A stretch of 64,000 nucleotides of DNA, taken from NCBI GenBank assembly GCA_041690675.1, contig JAWLGU010000009.1:1-64000 (forward strand). Direction: 5' to 3'. Below the pieces are notes generated by a model. It was given only the letters and a program-made list of their open reading frames with translations. It had not been told where the DNA came from and did no database searches. The first letter of the stretch is position 1; each line of letters starts with the position of its first letter. The translations under genes and the position numbers were made by a program. The DNA comes from UBA7803 sp041690675 (GTDB taxonomy: Bacteria > Pseudomonadota > Gammaproteobacteria > Pseudomonadales > Azotimanducaceae). Positions 26,036 through 35,397 of the stretch are shown here, piece by piece.

Positions 26036-26539
26036 TCATTGCTCCCGGAACCGGGGAATCAGCTCGACGAAGTTGCAGGGCTTGGAGCTGGCATCGAGCT
26101 GGTGATGCAGGATTTTCTCCCAGCCCGTTCGCACCGCGTTGCTCGAGCCGGGCAGGGCGAAGATCAGGGTTGCGTTAGCGAGGCCGCCGACAGCCCGGGA
26201 TTGGATGGTGGACGGCCCGATCTCGTCGTAGGACACCTGGCGAAACAGCTCGCCGAAGCCGAGGATGGTCTTGTCGAACAACGGCATCAGCGCTTCCGGG
26301 GTGCTGTCCCGGCCGGTGAAGCCGGTTCCCCCGGTGGTCAGAATCACGTCCACCTCGGGCTCGGCGATCCACGCCGACACCACGGCGCGGATCCGATAGA
26401 CGTCGTCGGGGACGATGGCGCGGTGGCGCAGAGCATGGCCGTCCCGCTCCAGGAGCTCGACGAGCAGATCTCCCGAACGGTCGTCCTCCAGCGTGCGGGT
26501 GTCGGACACGGTCATCACGGCACAGGCGAGCGTCCTCAT
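26036..26539 (-). CDS. moaB: Molybdenum cofactor biosynthesis protein B
   Basis: This 167-residue protein of the MoaB/Mog family binds molybdopterin; the loop TTGGTGFTGRDSTPEA and the later ALPGSSNAVRTGWEKIL are diagnostic. It is thought to adenylylate molybdopterin before Mo insertion. It would serve enzymes such as MsrP encoded elsewhere in the window. It stands alone, divergent from the large carboxylase gene. Confidence 0.9.
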   Translation of the reverse strand: MRTLACAVMTVSDTRTLEDDRSGDLLVELLERDGHALRHRAIVPDDVYRIRAVVSAWIAEPEVDVILTTGGTGFTGRDSTPEALMPLFDKTILGFGELFRQVSYDEIGPSTIQSRAVGGLANATLIFALPGSSNAVRTGWEKILHHQLDASSKPCNFVELIPRFREQ

Positions 26540-26600
26540 GTGACGGTCTCCGCAGAATCAGTTTTTTTAGTGATATCGGCCACTTAGCCGGGTGTTGCGT

Positions 26601-26629
26601 TTGCGCTCCCCGAGGCGAGTGGCTAGAGT
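26601..26629 (+). promoter_or_regulatory. Possible promoter of the large carboxylase gene
   Basis: TTGCGC (26601-26606; 4 of 6 to TTGACA) and TAGAGT (26624-26629; 4 of 6 to TATAAT) are 17 bp apart, about 33 nt before the GTG start. Confidence 0.4.
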
Positions 26630-26662
26630 ACCGGCCATCTTACACCTTGCATACGGCGGACC

Positions 26663-29600
26663 GTGGAAAAACAGCTCGTGGAAGGGGATCGGCTCTACCT
26701 GATCGCGGAGAGCCTGGCCAAGGATTTCTCGCTCTTCCCGACCACCGACGTCGAGGAGCCGTTGCCGGGCCTGCTCGGCGAGCGGGAGATCCTGCGCCAG
26801 CGTGACCGACTCGCGAAGCTGGATGTGGACTCCTACATCGAGGCGGTGGTGGCCCGGGCCGAGGACCCGGGGCGGGTGCCTGCCCCCGAGGTGATCCGTG
26901 AGCTCGGCCGGGTGGTGGAGGAGGAGTCGGACGGCCCTTTCTACTACGCCACCGTGGAGATGGATTTCGCCGGTCAGCCCCGCTCCATCGGCTTCATCGC
27001 CCAGAACCGGGCCGTGAAGAACGGCGTGTGGATGCCCGAGCATCACCTGGCCGCCGCCCGCCGTATCCAGATGTGCTCCCAGCGGGCGCTGCCCATCGTC
27101 TCGCTGATGGACACGCCGGGCGCCGACGCCGGCGAAGAGGCGAACCGCCAGAACCAGGCCCACAGCATCTCCCGGCTCATCGCCGAGATGAGCAACGTGG
27201 ACGTGCCGAACGTGGGCATCGTCTTCGGCCTCGGCTATTCCGGCGGCGCCATTCCGCTGGCGGCCAGCAACATGATTCTCTCGGTGCGGGACGGGGTGTT
27301 CAGCACCATCCAACCCAAGGCCCTGGCGAACATCGCCCGCCGCCTGAACCTCTCCTGGCAGGAGTGCGCCAAGTACGTGGGCCTGTCCCCCTTCGAGCTC
27401 TACTGCCAGGGCAACATCGACGGCGTCATCGACTACGCCCCGGGCGAGACGGGGGAAAAGCTCGAGAACTTCCGCGCTGCCATCGTGGCGAGCCTCATGC
27501 GGGTCGAGGAGAAGGTGAAGGAGTTCGTCGCGGAGAACCCCTACATTCTCGATCACTATCGCCAGAGCCTGCAGCGCTACCTGAACCCGTCCCGCCAGTT
27601 GCAGAGCATGCAGGCGAGCGCCCTGCTGCGGGTATCGCGCAACCCCACCGAATACCTGAACGTGTTCGGCGTGGCGTTCCGCTATCTGCGTTACCTGAAG
27701 GTGCGCCAGCGCATCAAGGCCACCTCCAAATCCCAGTACGGCCGGCTGGCAGATCAGGAGTTGCCGAAAGGCGAGCTGGACGTCCGTGCCGATCTGGAGC
27801 GACGTCAGACGTTCCTGCGGTGGATGCAGGACCCGGATCGCATCGTCTACGACGACATGCTGTCGAAGGCGTGGAAGAACTACAACGAGAAGAAGCAGGC
27901 GGTGCACGACGAGCGGGGCCGCATCGCCCAGCTCATCTTCGGCGAGCCCAAGAAGAACTACGAAGACGCCCGCTCGGGTCTGGTCACCGCCGTGGGCGTG
28001 TTCCTCTACAACCGCTGGAAAGCGGACGCCATGGGCAACCTGCGGGCGCTGAAGGATTTCCTGCGCCATCACGAGGACATCCGCCAGCTGCTGCGGGTGG
28101 AGGATTTGAACGATGCCAAGGGGCTGGCCCACGCCCTGGCGGAGGACGCCAAGCTCTTGCCCAGGCTGCGGCGGCGCTTCAGCCACGAGGGCAAGAAGCT
28201 CCTGCGCAAAGCGGGCATCGAGGAAAAGTCCGAGGTGTATCTGTGCAATCAGCTCACCAATGAGCTGAATCTGGCCATCACCGGCGACTCCCTGGCGGGG
28301 GCGGTCGGTGACGATCTGGGGCCGCAGGCCCGCGCCGCCCTGGCCGCCAAGGCGTCCGACATCGCCGTCAATCGGGCGATTCTGCTGGATCGCTTCGGCG
28401 CTTTCATTGTGTCGCCCCGCACCGAGGCCACGCCGGTGCCGTTCAGTGACATGACGGTGCTGGACGTGCTCACTGCCGACGACCTGCGACGGGACTTCGT
28501 CACCGAGTGCGAGAACCTGCTGCTGTTCGATTCCGTGTACGACCAGATCATCGCCAATCTGGACAGCATCGCCGAGGAAGCGCAGGAGAAGCAGTCGCTT
28601 TCCAAGGACTCCCTGGCGCGCCTGCTGGAGACCACCTTCAGTCTGGCCGCCCAAGGTGTGACCTTCGGCCGGGTGCCCGGCGAGGGCAGCTCCGAGGAGG
28701 TGGCCGAGCGGCTGCGCGGCCAGTTCGACGACTGGTATTTGCGGGTCATGCGGCTGCCGAAGAACACGGACTTCTTCCGCTCGGTGGAAGAGTGGAAGAA
28801 GACCAGCTTCCCGCACCTGTCGGATACCTTGTTCGTCGTGGTGACTCACCTGTTCGACGTGCTGCTGTACTCCTTCATTCAATCGGAGCGCGACGGCAAG
28901 TACCAGGGCCGCATCGCGCCGAAGAACATCGGCCGCCGCAAGGATTTCTGGAACCGGCTCAACATCGCCTATCGAGACCTGCTGATCCAGAACGTGTTGC
29001 GGCGCTTCAAGAATCAGGCGGGCAGCGGCTATCAGGAGTTCGTCGACACATTCTTCAGCGATTTCGAGGAGAAGTTCGAGGAGCTGATCAGCTCCGATCC
29101 CTGCGAGTTTCCCGGTTTCCGTCATTCCATCGAGGCGGCCCTGAAGCGCGACATCGCCCCATGCGGCATCATCACCGGAATCGGCACGTTCAAGGGCGCC
29201 AACGATGGCGCCCGCGTCGGGGTGGTGATTTCCAACGTGCAGTTCCAGGCGGGTTCCTTCGACATGGCCAGCGCGGAGAAGGTTTGCCGCCTGCTGGTGG
29301 AGTGTGCGGAGCAGCATCTGCCGGTGGTGTGCTTCATGTCCTCCGGGGGCATGCAGACCAAGGAAGGGGCGGGTGCGCTGTTCTCCATGGCAGCGGTGAA
29401 CGACCGCATCACCCGGTTCGTGCGCGACCACGACCTGCCGGTGATCATGTTCGGCTTCGGCGACTGTACCGGGGGCGCCCAGGCCAGCTTCGTCACCCAT
29501 CCGCTGGCTCAGACCTACTACTTCTCCGGCACCAGCATGCCCTTCGCGGGTCAGATCGTGGTGCCGTCGAACCTGCCGCTGAACTCCATCCTCTCGAACT

Positions 29601-31552
29601 ACCTGTCGCTGGTGCCCGGTTCAATGCAGGGGCTGGTGAAGCACCCGTTCCTGCCGGAGCTCGATGAGGAGCTGCGGCGCATCGACCCGGAAATCCCGGT
29701 GCCCCAGGAGACGGTGGAAGACGTGGTGCAGCGGGTGCTCTCCGGGATCTTGAGTCAGCAGCGGCCGGTGGTGGTGGCGCACCGGCCGAAGTACACCGAC
29801 CGCGACCTCATCCGGCCCGTGCGCCGCACCCTGATCCACGCCCGGGGCTGCACCGCGGTCAAGCTCATCCGCATCGCCCAGAAGAACGGCATCGAGGTGG
29901 TGCTGGTGCAGTCGGACCCGGACATGGAATCCGCGGCGGTGGACATGCTCGGCAATCGCGACACCCTGGTGTGCATCGGCGGCAACACCCCAGACGAGAG
30001 TTATCTCAACGCCCAGAGCGTGCTGCGGGTTGCGGAGCACGAGGGCGTCGACTCCCTGCACCCGGGCATCGGATTCCTCTCGGAGAACGCGCAGTTCGCC
30101 GAGCTGGTGCGATCCCACGGCATCAACTTCATCGGCCCGCCCGTGCACAGCATGGACACCATGGGCAACAAGTCCAACGCCATCAACACCGCCATCCGCC
30201 TGGGCGTTCCGGTGGTGCCCGGCAGCCACGGCATTCTCACCGACGTCGAGCGGGCGGCGGCGGTGGCCGAGAACATCGGCTATCCCGTGCTCATCAAGGC
30301 GGTCCACGGCGGCGGCGGCAAGGGCATTCAGGTGGTGGAGGAGCCCTCCCAGTTCCACGAGCTGTTCCACCGGGTCACCGCCGAAGCGCGCAGCGCCTTC
30401 GGCAACGGCGACGTGTATCTCGAGAAGTACGTGACCTCGCTGCGCCACATCGAGGCCCAGCTGCTGCGCGACATTCACGGCAATACGCGGGTGCTGGGGC
30501 TTCGCGACTGCAGCGTGCAGCGCAACAAGCAGAAGGTGTTCGAGGAGTCGGACTCGACCCTGCTCACGGACGAGCTGCGCGAGCAGGTCATGACTCACAC
30601 CGCTGCGCTGGCGGAGGAGGTGGGCTACGTGGGCGCCGGTACCGTGGAGTTCATCTTCGACCTGGACGCCCAGGCCGTCTACTTCATGGAGATGAATACC
30701 CGGCTGCAGGTGGAGCACCCGGTCACCGAGTGGGTGTCGGGGGTCGATATCGTCACCCAGCAGTTCCGCATCGCCTCCGGGGAGCCCATCGCGGATCTGG
30801 AGATCCGCCACAACGGCTATGCCATCGAGGCGCGGATCAACGCCGAGCGGGTGCATCTCGGCGGCAACGGCGAGCTGCTGTTCCAGCCTCACCCGGGGGA
30901 GATTCGCGAGTGCGAGTTTCCCGACGACTGCGGCGTGGAGGTCATCGCCGCCGCCGCCCCGGGCACGTTCGTCTCGCCCTACTATGACAGCATGATCGCC
31001 CAGGTCATCGTCCACGCGCCGGATCGAGCCAGCGCCATCACCAAGCTGCGTGACTACCTCGGCCGTGTGCACATCAGCGGCATCTGCACAAACATCCCGT
31101 TGCTCAAGCGCATCCTGGCCGACGACGTGTTCCGTGGCGGCGATTACGACACGGACTACCTGCCGCGCTTCCTCGAGCGCATCGACGCCGACGCCCTCAT
31201 CCGCGAGATCGAGGCGTCGGGCGGGGAGCTGTCCGGCGGCATCGACAAGGACGCCATCCGCATCGACGGCAGCGACGAGCTGAAGGTGCTGGCGCCCACC
31301 ACGGCTATCTTCTACGCCACGCCCACTCCCACCGAGCCCGAGTACGTGGCGGTGGGCGACCGCATCTCCGTACGCCACACCCTGGGTCAGCTTGAAGCCA
31401 TGAAGATCTTCACGCCCCTGAAGCTTTCTGACTTCAACACGGAGTTCGAGCTCTACCCCGCGGACCGCGAGTACGAGGTGACGCGGATCAACATGAGCTC
31501 CGGCCAGCAGGTGAATGCGGGGGATCTGCTGTTTGTGGTGAAGGCGATATAG
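26663..31552 (+). CDS. Giant single-chain acyl-CoA carboxylase (CT-alpha-like / helical insert / CT-beta-like / BC / BCCP)
   Basis: This 1629-residue protein carries all parts of a biotin-dependent carboxylase. Residues about 60-290 resemble the AccA carboxyltransferase lobe (MDTPGADAGEE near 149, LGYSGGA near 190). Residues about 290-825 are a charged, helix-rich insert I cannot assign. Residues 830-1040 resemble the AccD lobe (SSGGMQTKEGAGALFSM near 893, GDCTGGAQASF near 931) without a zinc ribbon. Residues 1054-1500 are biotin carboxylase: GGGGKG near 1216, RDCSVQR near 1281, EMNTRLQVEHPVTE near 1342. The biotinyl motif EAMKIF has acceptor K1581. The usual NRGEIA loop reads HARGCTA. The natural substrate (acetyl-, propionyl- or longer acyl-CoA) cannot be told. 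GTG 26663 is the start; the ribosome binding site is weak. Confidence 0.88.
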   Translation: MEKQLVEGDRLYLIAESLAKDFSLFPTTDVEEPLPGLLGEREILRQRDRLAKLDVDSYIEAVVARAEDPGRVPAPEVIRELGRVVEEESDGPFYYATVEMDFAGQPRSIGFIAQNRAVKNGVWMPEHHLAAARRIQMCSQRALPIVSLMDTPGADAGEEANRQNQAHSISRLIAEMSNVDVPNVGIVFGLGYSGGAIPLAASNMILSVRDGVFSTIQPKALANIARRLNLSWQECAKYVGLSPFELYCQGNIDGVIDYAPGETGEKLENFRAAIVASLMRVEEKVKEFVAENPYILDHYRQSLQRYLNPSRQLQSMQASALLRVSRNPTEYLNVFGVAFRYLRYLKVRQRIKATSKSQYGRLADQELPKGELDVRADLERRQTFLRWMQDPDRIVYDDMLSKAWKNYNEKKQAVHDERGRIAQLIFGEPKKNYEDARSGLVTAVGVFLYNRWKADAMGNLRALKDFLRHHEDIRQLLRVEDLNDAKGLAHALAEDAKLLPRLRRRFSHEGKKLLRKAGIEEKSEVYLCNQLTNELNLAITGDSLAGAVGDDLGPQARAALAAKASDIAVNRAILLDRFGAFIVSPRTEATPVPFSDMTVLDVLTADDLRRDFVTECENLLLFDSVYDQIIANLDSIAEEAQEKQSLSKDSLARLLETTFSLAAQGVTFGRVPGEGSSEEVAERLRGQFDDWYLRVMRLPKNTDFFRSVEEWKKTSFPHLSDTLFVVVTHLFDVLLYSFIQSERDGKYQGRIAPKNIGRRKDFWNRLNIAYRDLLIQNVLRRFKNQAGSGYQEFVDTFFSDFEEKFEELISSDPCEFPGFRHSIEAALKRDIAPCGIITGIGTFKGANDGARVGVVISNVQFQAGSFDMASAEKVCRLLVECAEQHLPVVCFMSSGGMQTKEGAGALFSMAAVNDRITRFVRDHDLPVIMFGFGDCTGGAQASFVTHPLAQTYYFSGTSMPFAGQIVVPSNLPLNSILSNYLSLVPGSMQGLVKHPFLPELDEELRRIDPEIPVPQETVEDVVQRVLSGILSQQRPVVVAHRPKYTDRDLIRPVRRTLIHARGCTAVKLIRIAQKNGIEVVLVQSDPDMESAAVDMLGNRDTLVCIGGNTPDESYLNAQSVLRVAEHEGVDSLHPGIGFLSENAQFAELVRSHGINFIGPPVHSMDTMGNKSNAINTAIRLGVPVVPGSHGILTDVERAAAVAENIGYPVLIKAVHGGGGKGIQVVEEPSQFHELFHRVTAEARSAFGNGDVYLEKYVTSLRHIEAQLLRDIHGNTRVLGLRDCSVQRNKQKVFEESDSTLLTDELREQVMTHTAALAEEVGYVGAGTVEFIFDLDAQAVYFMEMNTRLQVEHPVTEWVSGVDIVTQQFRIASGEPIADLEIRHNGYAIEARINAERVHLGGNGELLFQPHPGEIRECEFPDDCGVEVIAAAAPGTFVSPYYDSMIAQVIVHAPDRASAITKLRDYLGRVHISGICTNIPLLKRILADDVFRGGDYDTDYLPRFLERIDADALIREIEASGGELSGGIDKDAIRIDGSDELKVLAPTTAIFYATPTPTEPEYVAVGDRISVRHTLGQLEAMKIFTPLKLSDFNTEFELYPADREYEVTRINMSSGQQVNAGDLLFVVKAI

Positions 31553-31557
31553 AAATT

Positions 31558-31656
31558 CGCTGTCCGCTATCCGCCTTTCGCGTTCCGCCGGAGGGCACTC
31601 GCTATGGGCTGGCGAAATGGCTCTTGCGGATAGCGGACGGCGGAAAGCGGACAGCG
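31558..31656. repeat. Dispersed palindromic repeat, copy B
   Basis: Arms 31558-31588 and 31626-31656 are 31 nt each and complementary at 26 positions. Both are made of 7-bp units like AGCGGAC, one unit longer than in copy A (18556-18648). The copies also share TTCCGC, GGAG, TCGCTA and ATGGC blocks in the loop, in the same order. As with copy A, it fills the gap between two convergent stop codons. Confidence 0.8.
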
Positions 31657-31660
31657 ATTC

Positions 31661-32404
31661 TCAAACCATCATCCTCACCCCTTGCGCCACACACGTCCCG
31701 CCGATCGCGAGGATGATCCATCCGCTCACCCTGCGGAAGACGCCGTCTGCCAATCGGTCGAGGAGCCGGGTGCCCACGCGGGTTCCGGCGACGGCGGTGG
31801 CTACGGCCACGGCGTAGAGCCATGCCGGCACGGTGGTGCCGGCGCCCACCAGCACCCCGTAGTAGCCCAGCTTGATCAGATGCCCCAGGGTCTGGGTGAT
31901 GGCCTTGCTGGCCACTACTTGATGCCGGGTGAGGCTCGAGTTCAGGTAGAACACGTCGAGCAGCGGGCCCGACGCGCCGGCCAGGAGCTGGGCTGCGGTC
32001 ACCACGGTTCCGCAGGCCGTGGCGGTCGGCCAGTGGTTCATGTCCAGGGCACTCAACCGGGGCACCAGGCGCGCGGCGAAGGGCATGGTTCCCACCAGCA
32101 GGAGCACCAGACCCGGATCCGGCACCACGCTGAGCGCCGCGAACGCCGCCACGGCCGCGGCCGCGCCGAGGAGATACGGTGGCAGGACGCGCCACTGGAT
32201 GTGCTCACGCAGGAACCAGGTGCGCGAGCCGTTGGAGAAGGCCTGCACGGCGCCGTGGAGCATCATCGCGGCGGAGACCGTCAGCGCCGAGACGAGCACG
32301 GCCATCAGGATCATGCCACCCGCCATGCCGAGGATCCCGGACAACACGGCGGTGGCGAAGACGCTGGCGATGATGAGGAGGTCGAGCAGCATGGCGCGGA
32401 GCAT
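31661..32404 (-). CDS. TSUP family (TauE/SafE) membrane permease
   Basis: This 247-residue protein has about seven to eight membrane segments and the family start SGILGMAGGMILMAVLVSAL, with the repeat-like GASGPLLDVFYL in the second half. TSUP proteins are proposed exporters or importers of sulfite, sulfonates or small carboxylates; the substrate here is unknown. The ATG at 32404 has no clear ribosome binding site; the internal ATG at 32392 is possible. It marks the edge of a patch with broken and lower-GC genes. Confidence 0.85.
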   Translation of the reverse strand: MLRAMLLDLLIIASVFATAVLSGILGMAGGMILMAVLVSALTVSAAMMLHGAVQAFSNGSRTWFLREHIQWRVLPPYLLGAAAAVAAFAALSVVPDPGLVLLLVGTMPFAARLVPRLSALDMNHWPTATACGTVVTAAQLLAGASGPLLDVFYLNSSLTRHQVVASKAITQTLGHLIKLGYYGVLVGAGTTVPAWLYAVAVATAVAGTRVGTRLLDRLADGVFRRVSGWIILAIGGTCVAQGVRMMV

Positions 32405-32464
32405 GCGTCAAGCAACTTCATGAAAAAAGCGATATCGAGGAAACGCACTTATTCCTGAACGTCG

Positions 32465-32828
32465 CTATTGATCGTGGTGCGCTGCGAGGCCCGAGCGGGC
32501 GACCATCTCTTCCACGGGATTCGCCACGAGGTAGTGCGTGTCGAGCCAGTTCTGCACGTTCAGGATCGCGCCGTCGTCATGTTCGCGAGGCGGAACGAAC
32601 ACCCGATAGGGCGCGAGACCCTCGTGGTGCCACTGCAGGGCGTAGTAGCGCGCGACGGCCTGAGCGGTGGCGGGATTGACCCGCCGTGACACTAGATAGA
32701 GCACCAGATCGTGCCAGGATGAAGACGCTCCGGAGGAGATGAACTGCTGCCGCTCCCCAGCGGTGACGAGGGCCTTCTCCGGCGATACCGGGATGTGGGG
32801 AAACGTGCGGGGAACTTCTCCGCGCTGA
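32465..32828 (-). pseudogene. Remnant of an AraC/GlxA-type regulator (DJ-1/PfpI + HTH)
   Basis: The open frame reads VSPEKALVTAGERQQFISSG, SSWHDLVLYLVSRRVNPA, LQWHHEGLAPYRVF and NPVEEMVARSGL, which are the end of the DJ-1-like domain, the linker and the first helix of the AraC helix-turn-helix in GlxA-type regulators. The N-terminal two thirds and the rest of the DNA-binding domain are missing. It begins in frame directly after the MFS stop codon and ends in TAG at 32465, so both ends were lost, probably in the rearrangement that brought in the neighbouring genes. Confidence 0.75.
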
Positions 32829-32830
32829 GT

Positions 32831-34033
32831 TCATCGTGTGTGGCCACGTATTAGGGTCAGGGCAACGGCCACGGATAACACCACAGCGCCTGCGATCATG
32901 GATTCGGCGATGCCGATGAACTCGGCGACGAGTGCAAGCAAGAAGCCCAGCGCGATTTCACCGGCGTTTTCGGCGAACGACAGAAACGACTGGACAGTGG
33001 CTCTCACATGGCTCGCTGCATGCTCGTTCGCCCATATGGAGCTGACGGTACGCATGACGGTCATCGCTATGCCGGTGACGGCAAGCACTCCGCCCATTGC
33101 GATCTCGGCACTTGGTGCCGCTGCGAGCAGCATCAAGCCCAGCACGCCAAATGCAACTCCCCATGCGTAGAGCCCGGCATAGCCGGTGCTCCCGGTGAGG
33201 GATCTGGTCAGGATGGCGAGCACGACAGCGCCCAGTACCAGGGCTGCAATCGACAACAGCGTCAGCCATACCAAGGGCTCTGCACCTTGCGGCAATCCCA
33301 GGTCGATCAGGTGCTTGGCGTACAGCCTGCCATATGCCTCGTCCGCCCCGTTGACCAGGAAGGTACAGAGCAGAATCAGCATCAGGATCTTGTGCGTGCG
33401 CACGCATGAGACACCGTCTCGAAGCGTCGTGCCGACCGCTCCGGGCGCATCCCCGCGGCTACGCTCGGTGACATGCGACTCCGGAAAGCCGACGGCGACC
33501 ACGGCCCCGAGGATCCACATGCCGGCCCCGGCGATCACGATAGCCTGAGCAAGCCCCGCCGTTGAGCCCACGACACCGAACGCGAGGATGCCTCCAGCGG
33601 AACCGACCTGGCCCCACATCGCGCTCCGAGCCAGGACCTGGGCCGTCCTGTCCGGTTGCTTCAACTCGTCGGTCAGCCACGCGACGTCCGCGCCACTGGA
33701 GAACGTCCAGGATAGACCCCAGAGCATCTGCGTCACGATCAAGGCGGGAAACCACGTCAAGAGGCCGGTGGAGAGCATTCCCAGGCCCATGAGTCCGTGG
33801 CTGATGACGATGGACCACTTCCGGCTGTAGGTGTCGGCGATGATCCCGGTGGGAACTTCCGCAGCAAGGACCGTCAGCCCCTGTGCGGTTCCCAGAAAGA
33901 CCAGTTGAAACGGGGAGAGCCGGGCCTCGGTCACCAGGTAGAGGCTGGTCGCCAGCCACCATCCATGATGTAGAAACGATCGTACGAACAGCCAAGCCGC
34001 GTAGCGATGCGCCACAGACAGGGGAGAATTCAA
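32831..34033 (-). CDS. MFS transporter
   Basis: This 400-residue protein has about twelve membrane segments and the MFS loop motif AEVPTGIIADTYSRKWSI between helices 2 and 3. The substrate is unknown; the family includes drug and metabolite exporters. TTG 34033 is the preferred start because AGAGGAG lies 8 nt upstream and the protein then begins at NSPLSVAHRYAAWLFVRSF; GTG 34066 is an alternative. Codon use is visibly less GC-biased than in the housekeeping genes around it, and it abuts a regulator remnant, both consistent with lateral transfer. Confidence 0.88.
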   Translation of the reverse strand: MNSPLSVAHRYAAWLFVRSFLHHGWWLATSLYLVTEARLSPFQLVFLGTAQGLTVLAAEVPTGIIADTYSRKWSIVISHGLMGLGMLSTGLLTWFPALIVTQMLWGLSWTFSSGADVAWLTDELKQPDRTAQVLARSAMWGQVGSAGGILAFGVVGSTAGLAQAIVIAGAGMWILGAVVAVGFPESHVTERSRGDAPGAVGTTLRDGVSCVRTHKILMLILLCTFLVNGADEAYGRLYAKHLIDLGLPQGAEPLVWLTLLSIAALVLGAVVLAILTRSLTGSTGYAGLYAWGVAFGVLGLMLLAAAPSAEIAMGGVLAVTGIAMTVMRTVSSIWANEHAASHVRATVQSFLSFAENAGEIALGFLLALVAEFIGIAESMIAGAVVLSVAVALTLIRGHTR

Positions 34034-34180
34034 AGGGGATACTCCTCTGCAGCCACGGACACCCACCGGAAGCCCGGTGGTTTTCGATCACGTCTCGTGG
34101 CTGTCAGTTGAGGAGCATGGGTAGAAAGTATCCCAATGTCCGGGACGGAGTAAACCGCCGGTCATGACCGGGCGCTGTTC

Positions 34181-34220
34181 GTCTGCTCAGCCTGCCGGCG
34201 GCTGCCGGCGCGAAGCAGAC
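34181..34220. promoter_or_regulatory. Compound hairpin upstream of nitronate monooxygenase
   Basis: Outer arms GTCTGCT/AGCAGAC (7 bp) enclose inner arms GCCGGC/GCCGGC (6 bp) with a 4-nt loop. It lies in the 240-nt region between divergent MFS and nitronate monooxygenase genes, about 53 nt before the latter's start. It could be an operator or a transcript structure. Confidence 0.45.
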
Positions 34221-34273
34221 ATGCGGACCGTGGATTGGCAAACTCGATCCCGACCTCTGACGGAGTAGAGGCC

Positions 34274-35389
34274 ATGTGGCCGAACAGCAGATTGATCGAC
34301 ATGCTCGGGATGGAACTGCCCATCATCCAAGCGCCGATGGCGGGGGCTTCCGGCGTAGAGATGGCCGTTGCTGTCAGTGAAGCCGGCGGCCTCGGCTCAC
34401 TGCCTTGCGCGATGCTCGACCCGGCCAAGGCACGGTCGGAACTGGCTGCGATACGCCAGCGAACTGGAAAGCCTTTCAACGTCAATTTCTTCAGTCACGA
34501 GTCGCAACGTCCGGATCCGCGTAGTGAGCAAGCCTGGAAGGCGCGCCTGGCCCCGTACTACGCTGAGCTCGGACTGGACATGACGGCTTCTACGCCTTCG
34601 GCGCGCCGTTCACCATTCGATGCCGCGATGTGTGAAGTCGTGGAGGAGATCGAGCCGGAGGTAGTGAGTTTCCATTTCGGTCTGCCTGATGAATCTCTGA
34701 TCGAACGGGTAAAGGCTACCGGGGCCGTGATGATCAGTGCAGCTACCACTGTCGAAGAGGCTCGATGGCTCGAAGATCACGGCTGCGACGCAATCATTGC
34801 ACAAGGGTACGAAGCCGGCGGCCATCGCGGAATGTTCCTGGCTCAGGACATCGCCACACAGCCGGGGACATTCGCTCTGGTACCGCAGGTGGTCGACGCC
34901 GTGAATGTGCCGGTGATCGCGGCCGGCGCGATCGCAGACGGGCGCGGCATTGCGGCTGCATTCGCCCTCGGTGCGGCAGCAGTCCAAATCGGTACGGCTT
35001 ACCTGTTGACGCCGGAGTCGCTCATCTCAGATCTACATCGAGGGGCGCTTCGCGCCGCGCGCGACGATACCACCGCATTGACCAACGTGTTTTCCGGTAG
35101 ACCGGCACGAGGGATACTGAATCGAGTCATGCGCGAGGTTGGGCCGATGTCACAGCTTGCACCCGCGTTCCCAACCGCTGGCGCGGCACTTGCTCCGCTG
35201 AAGGCGGCATCAGAGAAGTCGGGCAGCAGTGACTTTTCATCGTTGTGGTCGGGGCAGGCCGCGCCGCTCGCCCGCGAGATGGACGCGGGTACGTTGACTC
35301 GGCGCCTGGCTCTCGATGCGCAAGAAGCATTTCTATCGCTCGGAAGGTGGACGAATGCGTCCAGCCACATGAACAATGAGAATATTTAA
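34274..35389 (+). CDS. Nitronate monooxygenase (2-nitropropane dioxygenase family)
   Basis: This 371-residue FMN enzyme oxidises alkyl nitronates to carbonyl compounds and nitrite. The TIM-barrel start LPIIQAPMAGASGVEMAVAV and the catalytic His segment AQGYEAGGHRG are present, with the phosphate-binding FALGAAAVQIGTAYLL. This is a class I type layout. ATG 34274 was chosen because GGAGTAGAGG precedes it. A 60-base stretch inside (34681-34740) is 55 percent G+C by count, well below neighbouring genes. The family detoxifies nitro compounds such as propionate 3-nitronate. Confidence 0.88.
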   Translation: MWPNSRLIDMLGMELPIIQAPMAGASGVEMAVAVSEAGGLGSLPCAMLDPAKARSELAAIRQRTGKPFNVNFFSHESQRPDPRSEQAWKARLAPYYAELGLDMTASTPSARRSPFDAAMCEVVEEIEPEVVSFHFGLPDESLIERVKATGAVMISAATTVEEARWLEDHGCDAIIAQGYEAGGHRGMFLAQDIATQPGTFALVPQVVDAVNVPVIAAGAIADGRGIAAAFALGAAAVQIGTAYLLTPESLISDLHRGALRAARDDTTALTNVFSGRPARGILNRVMREVGPMSQLAPAFPTAGAALAPLKAASEKSGSSDFSSLWSGQAAPLAREMDAGTLTRRLALDAQEAFLSLGRWTNASSHMNNENI

Positions 35390-35397
35390 TGTATGAT
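35370..35397 (+). promoter_or_regulatory. Possible promoter of the LysR gene
   Basis: TGAACA (35370-35375; 4 of 6 to TTGACA) and TATGAT (35392-35397) are 16 bp apart in an unusually A/T-rich stretch at the end of the nitronate monooxygenase gene. Confidence 0.45.

Noticed and set aside
26567..29500. A 977-codon open frame on the minus strand opposite the carboxylase
   Set aside because: The translation has no recognisable motif and is antisense to intact carboxyltransferase domains; long antisense frames are common at this GC content.
32577..32834. An 85-codon frame starting MNSARRSS on the minus strand
   Set aside because: It is out of frame with the AraC/GlxA remnant that occupies the same bases and has no family resemblance.
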